Shown here piece after piece: positions 12,691-23,689 of a DNA stretch of 64,000 nucleotides (within the stretch, counting starts at the first letter, position 1; the number at the start of each line of letters is the position of its first letter). This stretch comes from Cocos nucifera (taxonomy: Eukaryota > Streptophyta > Magnoliopsida > Arecales > Arecaceae): NCBI GenBank assembly GCA_006176705.1, contig QRFJ01001028.1, positions 62,001-126,000 on the forward strand. The letters run 5' to 3'. The position numbers and the translations under genes were made by a program. The notes beneath the pieces were generated by a model. It had not been told where the DNA came from. It ran no database searches and was given only the letters and a program-made list of their open reading frames with translations.

Positions 12691-13625
12691 ATTTGGTCCA
12701 ATCTGCCATGACCATCTTAGCTTTAACCCAGAGAACTCTAAATCATATGCATAGTGGTCTGAATCTTATGCACCTCAGAAGATAAAAATAAACAAAGGAA
12801 GGCGAGATGGTGTATATTTTAAGAAGGTTGTGTCCATGGAAGACCGGGTGCCTCCAAAAGGGTCCGTGTCACTTGCCACTGCATGGGGCCTTCTGAAGCG
12901 ACGCTTTGGAAATTTTTAAGAAAATAGTTATGGCTCCTTCTTCAAGATCTGAGTCGGTGTCCTGCATTTTATAAGGAGATTCTGAATCTCCACTAACCCT
13001 AGCCCTACCCTACCTACAAGATGCGTGGCAACACAGGATACAGATATCCGACATAAAATTTATTATATTGATCGGTACTTATGCATCATTTCTGAACCAT
13101 ACTATAGTATAGGAGGCATATCGATATTTAATATATCAAATTAGCTTCTAGACATAATGATGCTGTAAAATAATAATACTGATGTAGCATCCAGTTACGA
13201 AATGGTGAATTTAGATTTGACGTGTGGCTATATATCATTTGAGAAATTCCGAGTGTCTCCCATTCCAATAAGAGCCAATCGTGTCAAGGTGTATCTCAAT
13301 TCGACTCTTCTTTTAACATTGGCTTTAACTATCCTTTTTGAAGTGGATCGTACAAAGGAAATTGAATCAACGATCCATGCAAGATACCCGAGTGACTTTT
13401 TTTTTTTTTTTTTAAATGGTATTTAGCATTGCGGCTGTTGACTATAATAATAAGATTTCTTTCCCACGGAAACCAATCCCTGCCAACGCATCGGAATACC
13501 AAACCCGTCCCCCTTCTTTGTCCAGGGCCTTGCATTTCCTCTTTCTCTCGTCTCCCATCTCGAGCTTTCTGTGACGCTGTCGCTATTTGCTGGTTTCCAC
13601 GAGAACAGAGACAGAGGGAGAGGAG
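12691..13625 (+). promoter_or_regulatory. Upstream region of PYD1
   Basis: This is about 0.9 kb between repeat debris and the PYD1 start. It holds a telomere-box-like aaccctagccctaccctacc at 12996, a motif often seen upstream of plant housekeeping genes, and a thymine run at 13398-13413. A pyrimidine-rich stretch just upstream of 13570 may be the 5' leader. No TATA box can be assigned with confidence. Confidence 0.4.
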
Positions 13626-16600
13626 ATGATAGCTATGGAGTCGTTGTCTCTGAGGAGTTCGATGGGCAGGAGCCCGCTCTTGGAGTCGAGGAGGCCCGCG
13701 CGGCCGGATCTCCGGCCGCGGAGGGTGGGCCTGAGTGTGTTCTCGGCGGCAGTGGTGGCCGTCGAGGGAGGGGCTCCAGAGCCGGACCTCAGGGTCCGGG
13801 TGAACGGGCTGGAGATGCCCAACCCTTTCGTGATCGCGTCGGGTCCGCCGGGGACCAACTACACCGTCATGAAGCGGGCCTTCGAAGAGGGATGGGGTGC
13901 CGTCATCTCCAAAACCGTATGGATGGAATCCACGACTCTGCCCTGATCTAACTCTTTGTTGCTCTGTTTTCCTGGAAAAATCTCTTTTTTTAATTAAATT
14001 TTGTCAAGATAAAAGTTTGGTTTGACTCTTGGTGTTAGGTTGCAAAGGAGTTCCGTTCTTTGACTTTCGTAGATCCGTTTGGATTCTATTTCTCGTTCTC
14101 CTGTTTTTCTCAACGGAGATGTCATGTAGATTAGTAAAAAAACGCTTTTTTTTGGTGCTAAAAGAATAGTAAATCGATTTGCTTCTTGGTTTCTAGGCTT
14201 TTATTTTTGTTGGATATCCTGGAATAATTTTGTTTTTGGATCAAACAAGCCCAAAGGGCTTTCCTGTCTCTAATTTCTGGGACTGACATGTCATGTGGCT
14301 TCAAGGAGGAACCTTTCGACTGAAAGTAGTTTTACGTTTTCTTTTCTTCTTGGATTCTGTATCAAAATTCCTACTTTTTTATAATTCTCTGCTTTCGATA
14401 TTTTTCTATTTTTGTATTCTTTAACATTAAAGCTGGTGGTAATATATCATAAACTTCGATAAGATTTTTTTGATCCTTGTATATAAGCATCTGCAAACTT
14501 TTTTGCAAAAAGTAAATAGGGTGTGAGAATGACATAATTTGATTTGTAGTGAAGTAAAAGGAATACACAAGCTATGATGTTATGGATACTAAAGGGAGAA
14601 AGGAAACCGAATGGAATGGTATATAGGATGTAATGGATTCTTAGTGCTGGGCCATTACATAATTATTTATTGTGGTCCATCATATTCTTGCTAATATTAT
14701 ATGATGATGTTTCAAAGGCCACTAATTCTTGCAACTATACATCATACTCGATGATGTCCTTTTCATGAAATCCTATGTCCACCTAAAAGATCAATTCCAT
14801 TTTAGTATAGATGCATATGCATAGATGTTTCCTAACTTTAATATTTATCACAGTTTGTCAACAAAAGTTCAAGATATTGGGTAGTTCTCATATAATTTAC
14901 TTCAAAGTCTTTGATGTGCATATTATGAGTGTTTAATTAGTGTCAGCAGAGGATGCTAGTTCTAGCTGTTAGGTGTCAACAATTATCCCACATTGATATA
15001 TTGATGATACACTAATATGTTATTAGAAGCATCAAGTTTATGTTCCGATTTCCAAATTTATATACTTATTTTTTGACTATTTAATATCGTTATATAATAA
15101 TCACTCAACCTTCAAAAAGATACTGTTGTTGTGAAAACACCGAAATCACAGATGCTACTCTAATAGGCTGCTCTAAACCACATATTAATTTACCAATTTA
15201 CATTAGGAAGGACAACTCTGATGAAACATGTACCTTTTAAAAAAGTGATAATCAGAATAAAATGGATGAAATAAATTTGTATGCATGTTGGTGCATCACT
15301 CTTATATTATTTAGCAATGTTAAAGACTATTTGCTAAATACGGGTTTACACATGACCTGATAGAATATGAAGGTTTCCATCTTGTCAGTGAGGTGGCAAT
15401 ATGATTCAAATCATGCATAATTGTACAAACTGTATCAATTCTACTTAACCTTCAAAATGTGTTGGGTGTAAACTGATATCTCAAAAACTGTACAATTAAT
15501 TTTGAATTTTCGATAATCAAATGGATGTTTAGAATCATGTGGTGGTTGTGATCTTTCACTCATTTGGATGTTATATTATAAACGGCAAACTTTAACAGAA
15601 GTTTGATTATAACTTTTACTCAGTGGGCTATTATTCATAATTTAGTTACCTTTTCATTTACTATTGGGCCATTATTTAACTTCTCTCGAAGTTCTTCCTT
15701 CATTCATAAATCAACAAATATTCCATATGGTTGATTGCTTTCGCATCAACCATATTAGATGACAAACTTCTTCCACCTCCATATCCTGAATACTAGGTCT
15801 AATTTTTTATTTCAATGATACTTGCTCCATATCTTTGCTCCCTTTGCTTCTAATATTGTTGACATTGTCAAGAATATATGTTGATAGCGGTAGTTCTTTT
15901 TTCTAAAGAGAAAACCTGTAATTCAAAACTTGTGTTAATTAAAAAATCAAGTTTGGATCTATGTATGCTAGGTATCTTTGGAGGCTGATAAAGTTGTAAA
16001 TGTAACTCCTCGTTATGCTCGGCTCCGAGCAGGATCAAATGGTTCAGTCAAGGGACCGATTATTGGGTGGGAGAATATTGAACTTATTAGCGACAGGCCT
16101 CTTGAAACTATGTTAAATGAGTTTAAGCAACTTAAAGAAGAGTATCCAGAAAGGATACTCATTGCTTCAATTATGGAAGAATACAATAAAGCTGCTTGGC
16201 AGGAACTTATTGAGCGAGTTGAGGCAACTGGAGTGGTATTTTCTTTTTCATTTTCTCTTTTCTAATTATTTTTGGGATCCAACTGTTTAAACTTCCATCA
16301 AGAGCTAATGCATGTGGATAATCGATATCATAATTAGGATGCCCTCGAGATCAACTTCTCATGTCCTCATGGCATGCCAGAGCGAAAGATGGGTGCTGCA
16401 GTGGGCCAAGATTGTGCACTTTTAGAGGAGGTATGTGGGTGGATAAATGAGAAAGCTACCGTACCTGTTTGGGCAAAGATGACTCCAAACATAACAGATA
16501 TTTCCCAGGTTGGTAACTTATATCATTAACCATTGTGCTTTGGTCTCTGTATTGGTACTTTTATGCACAGTTTATTTTTGGCAATAAATAGGGAAAAATC

Positions 16601-19600
16601 TAGATGGTGCATTTGATTTGCTATGTTTTTTCATGACTAATGATGTTTGTATTATAATATGCAAGAAATGATGTCTTGCAATAATACTGTAAAAAATAAC
16701 AGTTGTGTAGCTCCTGTAGTAAATCGTTCGTGTGCATAGCATGATCTGGAGTATATAAAGCTTCTTTTTCTGAAGAATGATGCAGTGAGCCTACGGCTGA
16801 CGCATTTTGGCTACTTCAGATTATTTCAGTATAAACCTTATAGACTGTTAGCCTAAATCTGTATGCTCATAGATATAATTTTGATTCATTGTAAAAATTC
16901 CCAAATTAAGAAGGACAATAACTTCAAGTAGCTGACATTGTAACATGTTATTATGAAAAAGTAGTTAACGTCATCCAACAACTCAACAAATCCGATGATA
17001 ACAACATATTTATGGTTGTTTATGGATTCAACCATGAACAGATAGAACAAAACTCGACAGGATATGATGGCAACCTTCCTGTTTTGGTTTTGATGGTGTT
17101 GGCATTGTTGCCTGAGTTTCAGGCTTTCATCAACAAAATCACAAAAGAATGTTGATTTTATGTTGAAACAATAAATCATATACAAGAAAAGCAAAAAAGG
17201 CCCTACAGAATATATTTTAATATTACTTATAATAGCAGGATAAGAATAATATCAATAACAAGCAAAATCTAAGTTGTTTTTGACTATAATTGGTTCATAA
17301 TATTATTTTTTTAAAAGTAAAAGAGTTAATATAAACATGTGATAAGATTTTTATATGATGCAATTGACAATAGTATACTAGATATTTTAACAGAAAAGCT
17401 TTTTTTTTTTTGAGTTTGTTTTTTCTTTCTCTTTTGAACGTTTTAAATCTTAAAAAAAAAAGCACAACAATTAAAATGGATGTTTACTTTTGCGTCATGC
17501 CATAGATAAGTGTGTCAAATGTTCTATTCAAAAAGTAATAAATGATCATTTTCAGATTTTTTGTTTCTTTTATTTAAAACTAGTGTACATTATATAAGAA
17601 TAATTTTCATGGAGAATACAAGAAAGAAATATGTCTGTTCTAGTGTATACTTTAGTTTAGCTAACTTATGCATGATTAGGCCAATATGCACATTCATTGC
17701 TTTAAGTTTAGGAAGCAAGTAAAATTGATAGAAAGGGCATAACTTTCATATTCAACTTGAAAGACCCACTAAAATATGCATGTAGGATCCACGAGGAATG
17801 CAGAATAATCTTGTCGATCTAAAACGAGAAGTTACCTTCATATCTTGGATTTTGGAAACCACAGAACGGACTAGTTTTAGGCTTTAACCTCAGTTTTTCA
17901 AGCTCAAATGACATTGATCTGTGCTTCAGGAGCTAAAAACCGAAAAAAGTGAAAACCAACCATATCAGCTCATCACTCTGCCTGCCAGATTCCCCTTCCA
18001 TTTCACTAGCTGATTATTATTGTGCAGATATCTAAGATACCCTTCTACTATTTTTAGTTCATAGAGCAACAACATGTGCTAGAAATGGATGAGTGACTCA
18101 TGGAGACACTTCTCCCAAACTGAACTATATTCAATATGCCATTCAACTACTTGGAAACATGCTCCATTATCTTCTATGGGCTCTGTATGTTTAGCTTATT
18201 GTCTTTCACCAAGCACATATGATAGATTAGATGATGGCACTACATGATAATGAGACCTTTTTGTAATATGGTTGCATAATTGCTTACTATGCTATTACTT
18301 CTCAGCACTTAATTAAGTTGAGCAATCTTTTTTGACTTGATTAGTCTAAACATAAATCTCAAACTTTGCTATTTAATTAGAGTTTGAACTTACGCACCTT
18401 GTCTCCCAAATGATCTTTATTCAAGGACAAGGTAATGACCTCCTAATCAACAGTGAAGATGTCTTTTCAGTCTCAGTGGTTTAATCCTCCTTTTCTTTCT
18501 CTGCTATTGTACTACTGACCTTCTTCAGATTACTCATTTCAAACTTTATATTTCCTGAGTTAGCGAGACATCCATCTCAAACTTTGGATTTCTCTTCTTA
18601 TGCTCATGGGCCCTCCCTAGCCTAACATTCTATTTTATATACTAAAGTTTGTCTTACAACCACCTTATAAATCTGTTCAAGTGTCATGCCTTATGATCCC
18701 ATATTGTTCCAAGGCACAGCTCCCTTTTGTGAGTCCTGTACATATTCCTTCAGAGACTTGCTCGTTTATCTCTATCCTACCAATGCTCCCAGACTTGTTT
18801 CACAGAAGTATTTGTTTGGTGGACATATGAAGTCTATTTTCGAACTTGCCTTCCATTGCCCATGTGCAATAATGGATGTCCTCTATCTTATGGCATACTT
18901 TGTTTTCTCTGAGTACATGTCATAAGTAGAAATTAGGGAAGGGCTAAAAGATTTGTCTTTAGATCGTATGTTAAGTCAAATTTTACATGAAGCATGCAAA
19001 GCATGCATTTCCTTGTGCAAATATGTTATTATGACATGAAAAAGAAAATATTAATCTAAGTTGTATTAGGCAATAAAATTAGAGGATGAACTTGACTTCA
19101 TCATTAACATTCAAACTGTCTGCCATCATTTTGCAACAAAATTTTGATCTCTGATTTTCTTCCCCAAAGGTGTTGAAGTTGCTTCTAAATCATAATATCA
19201 GTAGAAAAAAGCATAATTGGGGGGTAGCTGTAGATTTAAGAATTTTGAATGGGTGCACAACTTCTACGTTATTTAGGTCATACCATACCTCATTTAATTC
19301 AACTTGGTCAACCCAAGTCATTAGTTCTTATACTGTAAAATCATGATATGTTGTTAGAATTCTGTTAGGGTGCTCTATATCTGAAAGTTACAATCAATTC
19401 AACTTGGCTGTAATCGTTTGAATCTTGTACCAAATCATTAGCTCTTAAAAGTCATGATATGTTGTTAGAACTCTGAGTGCTGTATATCTGAATGTTTCAA
19501 TGGCAAATTCCCCTTGGAACAAGTCATTTGTTCCTTGCCGTTAGTAATTTCATGGTTTATACTTTTCTTATCTCATTGTAAGTCAAATATGTATACTTTA

Positions 19601-21415
19601 TGTTTCTTGTCCTCATTATTTACATGTACTTGCAAATTTATGCTCTTTAGCCGGCTAGGGTGGCTCTGAAATCAGGATGTGAGGGAGTATCTGCAATAAA
19701 CACAATCATGAGTGTGATGGGCATTGATCTCAACACTTTGCACCCGGAACCATGTGTTGAGGGGTTAGTCATTACTCGTTAAACAGGACAACTCTTTGCT
19801 TTGTATTACAAAAACATTAAATTATTACCAGTCTGTTCTTCTTCCTTTTTTTTGTGTAGGTACTCTACTCCAGGTGGATATTCTGCAAAGGCAGTCCATC
19901 CTATTGCACTTGCAAAAGTGATGCAGATTGCAAAAATGATGAAAGAAGAATTTAATGATAAAGACTATTCACTTTCTGGAATTGGAGGGGTTGAGACAGG
20001 TGGTGATGCTGCAGAATTTATTCTACTTGGTGCAAATACTGTTCAGGTAAGTTTCCCTTTGTGCTTGCATTCCTTATTGAAGTCAGCTATCATTTTCCAG
20101 AAAAATAATCAGTAATTTTTTTCCTATTATTCTTCATCATGTTAACTTGTAAGGGCTTCAATAAATATCTCATTCCCTTCACTTTTACACTAATACACAC
20201 GCCCGTAGAGATGTGTCTGTGCTGTGAAAAGACCAATGCTCTCTGTCAGCATAAGTACAGCCATCTTTTCTCTTGAATGCAGAAATATAGCAATATGGTC
20301 CTTTTCTTAATTTTCTAATTACCTGACTAACATTTGCCCTAAAGATGGTTCTTTTACATGTAGCAGCCAGCAAGATTAGTACTAGTGAGGATTTCAGAGG
20401 TGGTATAGACCTTTACCAAACCAAATTATCTGGTTTGCAACCATGAAGTTTTGAATATTGAGAACCAAAATTGTCCTGGGGGAGTATATGATACTATTTC
20501 CAGCCTATAAAAAATAATTTTTATGATATACAAACTTTATCTTTGTCATTTATAATAGAGGGTACCAGATGAGACCTAAATCTGTGCTATGGAATTGCTA
20601 ACTCATGATCAAACCAGATCGCATTTATGTTTGTTGGGTTCAACAAAATTATATCTTTAGGTAAAATCAGTCACTTATGCTCTACCCCTCCCTTCTGCCT
20701 TCTCTCTCTCTCTCTCTCACCCTGTGTGTGTGTGTGTGTGTGTGTGTACGTATAGATGTATGCATTATGTATTTTTGCATGTACACATATGCATGTACAT
20801 GCTTGCATATATTTAGAAAGTTTATTGTGGTAATATTGTCAAACTCTCCATTCCATTTCTTCATCATTTATCTCTGTGTCCTTGTTTTGGTGCAATTTGT
20901 ATGGATGCATATTTGTGGTTTCCTCACTGTGCTTCTTTTTCTCTCTACAGGTATGCACAGGAGTAATGATGCATGGTTATGGCCTTGTGAAGAAACTATG
21001 TACTGATCTGAAGGATTTCATGAGAAAACACAACTTCGCTTCAATAGAAGATTTTCGAGGGTACGATTTGCTTCCTCTGTTTCTTTCAGAAACATTAGAC
21101 ATTAGACTAGGCATTAGGGTATTCAGATTGCATAATTTTAAAATATTAAATTCTCAAGCTGTTCTCCTTACTCTTCCCGGGTGCATTATCATTGCAGTTT
21201 TATGTTTTGAAATTCTCCAATAATCCAAGTTTCTAATAATCATCTCTCTTCATTTCAGGTTCTCTCTTCAGTACTTTACCACACATACTGATTTAGTGCA
21301 GCGGCAACAAGAGGCAATCAGGCAGAGAAAAGCTGTTAAAAAGGGTTTGCAGTCAGACAAAGATTGGACAGGTGATGGCTTTGTTAAAGAGACTGAAAGC
21401 ATGGTGTCCAATTGA
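13626..21415 (+). CDS. PYD1: Dihydropyrimidine dehydrogenase (NADP+), plastid, PYD1 type
   Basis: This enzyme reduces uracil and thymine to dihydro forms, the first step of pyrimidine catabolism, which runs in plant plastids. Coding exons are 13626-13916, 15972-16235, 16338-16508, 19651-19763, 19860-20046, 20951-21060 and 21259-21415. All introns are GT-AG and all phases close, giving 430 residues, close to the plant family length. Residues 1-50 are rich in Arg and Ser with few acids, as in a transit peptide; the rest is the FMN barrel. By comparison with mammalian DPD, Lys96 (ISKT) fits the FMN lysine, Asn169 (EEYN), Asn191 and Cys194 (NFSCPHGM) the active-site loop with catalytic Cys, and Asn259-Thr260 the substrate contacts. 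As in other plants, the iron-sulphur domains of the mammalian enzyme are absent. ATG 13635 is an alternative start. AATAAA lies at 21487. Introns 1 and 3 are 2.1 and 3.1 kb and hold no recognisable gene. Confidence 0.93.
16509..19650 (+). other. Large intron 3 of PYD1
   Basis: A 3.1-kb AT-rich intron runs from gttggtaac to ctctttag. I see no transposon ends or coding sequence. The open frame at 18686-18925 has no recognisable protein. Near its 3' end there is an imperfect tandem duplication of about 110 bases (about 19318-19400 and 19434-19500), both containing catgatatgttgttagaa. Confidence 0.6.
20701..20747 (+). repeat. (TC)n(TG)n microsatellite in PYD1 intron 5
   Basis: A TC run at 20701-20718 is followed after a short break by a TG run at 20723-20747. 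Reading frames over it in both strands are products of the repeat. Confidence 0.95.
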
Positions 21416-22074
21416 TGTACAGTAGTAAGGAATCATCTCATTGTTATGGGCAAAATCTCACTTCAGAATATCACCCTACTAATGGAAATAAAAGCTTGAT
21501 GTAGAAAAGGATGGATAACATGCGTTATCATGTTGTAAAAAAGAATGATCTGTAAGTTTTTTTTCCTCTGCTAGTCCGGCTGTAACAGAAATTATTATCT
21601 TTATGTTCAGTGGTTTTGGTTGCTTGGAGAAACTGGAGCTTGGTGATGATTGGTATCCTACAGTGACCTTGGTGGATTAATTCATTGTTTATGCCATGTC
21701 ACATGAAGATTGTCTCAGTAATAGTTGTGACGACCGTGATCAAGTGGATAAGAAGGAAATGAAAAATAATTTTAAAAAAAACTTTATAAGGGTCTAAATT
21801 TAAGGAAGGATTAGTGTAATTGTGATTGACAGAGTCCCAGGATTTTAGTCTCTGTCGTATATGCATGACAACTTAAATTTTTTCCAAGATGGAGAGAGAG
21901 AGGACGGTGGAGATTTTTTATTTTTAATTTTTTGATGATAAAGGAGGCAAGGAGCCACCCAGTTTTTATTAAGGAAAAGTAGGAATATGTAATGATCCCT
22001 TCCTCCATCCTGGATGGACCATGAAGTCGCTTTGAAAGAGAGGTGTTCTCTCCTTTCAATCGAGCTGACGATTA
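21416..22074. other. PYD1 3' flank
   Basis: It holds the PYD1 3' untranslated region (AATAAA at 21487) and then unassigned AT-rich sequence. A short stretch at 21915-21975 (ttttttgatgataaaggagg and following) looks like a repeat-derived fragment, but I cannot name it. Confidence 0.4.
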
Positions 22075-23689
22075 GAGAAGGTGACTAGGAACCTATTGGG
22101 GTTGAAGTAGTGAATCATATTATGTATGATTATGATTAGATTAGATTCTTTCATCTAACGATGACGGTGAGACTTAAATAGGAGGATCCAAACGAGTATA
22201 TATTTAGTTTTACGTCAGTTATATATCGGATAAATTTGAAATATTTGTATAAGATCCAATAACCCAAAAATGAATTCTGACCACCCAGGGACCTTGGATT
22301 GTTGCGCATACCCTTACAATAGCGCTTTTAGTCCCCTAGCAGGCTGGGCATAGAAAATTTGCCAACCGTTGGAGGCGAAAGCTTGGACCACTCGGGCGCA
22401 TAATGCTTCGTTGAAGCATGCTCTGGTTTCGTCATCCACTGGCAATAGGCGAAGGAATGCGCTGGCTGCCCTCTAATTTCCATGGACTTCCTCCGCAAGG
22501 ATGCAAGTGAAGAGGAGCACACCCTATACGAGTGACCAATCCCTCTACAAGAGAAGCATACCATGGCATTCCTGCACTCTCCTTCAGGAACTTCCCTGCT
22601 TCTCTACAACGGAAGCAGTGGCCCCTTCTAAATCCTCTAGCAGTGTTGGCATCTGGATGGGGCAGGTCTTGTTTTAAGGAGGAGACAAACCCTTACTGGG
22701 TGGTTTAGGAGCATTAAAAGATGGAGGACAACTAACCAAGATCCCTGCAACAGATGTCCCAAGAGCTTGGGTCCTACTAGGATCATCTACAGGAGACTGG
22801 CCACCTTCCTCGAACTTTCTGGGGACAAGCGGAGGCATCAACGGACTCCTCCGTTCATCCTGTTGCCATCAGCCCTTCTCTACTCGCAGAAATCGAAAAG
22901 GAAGTTGTCTCTTCTGCTACAGACTCAAGTTGCACTCAAACGATGGATGGGATGTGGTCCCAAGCGTCCTACGCCCATCATGAAGAGAAAGAAATATGCC
23001 CTTAGATTTATCAGATCTTTCCTTTGAATCAATGCCTTCTCACAAGAAATGCCAATGAAGCCTAACATCACCAATCTTGGCATCTCTCCTTCTGACCTCT
23101 AATTTTAGCGTTATTTTTTTTAAGAATGTAACTGGGTGTTCCCCCGGTATTTAGTAAAACAAAGATGGATCAAGCAACGGCTATTGCCGGTTTTTGAAGC
23201 TAATATGATACTGACAAAATGGCCAAGCCACCGCGTCTGCCTACCAGAAATCTCAGACGATGTCATGGTAACTCGGAAACGTGTCGTATTTAAACGAAAA
23301 AGAACTTATTAAGCCATTCCGACAAGGCATCTTCGTGAAAGGCCAAACAAATTTGTCGCATGCTGACCCAAAAATTCAAAAAAATTTCTGAGAGATATCA
23401 CATGGACGAGCACCTAGATTTGTTTCTTGCGAAGCCAGCTTAGAACTCAGTAGTCTGGATAGGATAAAGAATTAATTAACCGAGTTTTGTCTGAATTCGG
23501 CGTCGTGCCTCCCTGCATGGAGGTTAATTGGTTGTTGTCGGTAGTGGGTACAGGAGGTATCGTTCACAGGAGAGGGATCTTTCCATCTTCACAAATCTCC
23601 TCTCCAGGGACAAGATACCAGTTCTCTCTCTCGGCCACGACCTCCCTGTCATTATTCCTGAGAGAGAGAAGGGAGCAGGGGAAGGGATC
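22075..23689 (+). repeat. Duplicated block, copy 1: 5' flank of the MATE gene
   Basis: By eye 22075-22350 matches 29136-29394, 22355-22645 matches 49040-49295, 22725-22950 matches 49700-49940, and 23200-23689 matches the stretches between 50455 and 51791. Order and orientation are kept, so this is one duplicated segment. Copy 1 lacks the later insertions seen in copy 2. It includes the 5' untranslated region of the MATE gene and a zinc-knuckle remnant on the minus strand. Confidence 0.8.
22328..22680 (-). pseudogene. Zinc-knuckle remnant, probably LINE-like
   Basis: On the minus strand 22328-22564 encodes CFSCRGIGHSYRVC, a perfect C-X2-C-X4-H-X4-C knuckle. Just upstream on that strand, in a shifted frame near 22590-22620, is a second partial knuckle (HCFRCREAG). 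Two adjacent knuckles with CF-C spacing are usual in plant LINE ORF1-like and related nucleic-acid-binding proteins. No endonuclease or RT is seen, and the frame is broken between the knuckles. The same remnant, further decayed, lies in the duplicated copy at 49050-49300. Confidence 0.55.

Noticed and set aside
13571..13951. Overlapping open frames over PYD1 exon 1 in other frames and on the minus strand
   Set aside because: They come from the GC-rich exon. Only the frame from 13626 matches the enzyme family and connects to the next exon in phase.
16886..17194. Reverse-strand 102-residue frame in PYD1 intron 3
   Set aside because: No recognisable domain, AT-driven composition, and it lies wholly within an intron.
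20677..21223. Small proteins around the PYD1 exon 6 microsatellite
   Set aside because: They are translations of TC/TG repeats and intron sequence fused to an exon in the wrong or partial frame.
23528..23689. Longer N-terminus for the MATE protein starting at 23528
   Set aside because: The extra 54 residues have no family match, differ in the duplicate beyond simple substitutions, and contain no membrane segment. ATG 23690 fits the family.
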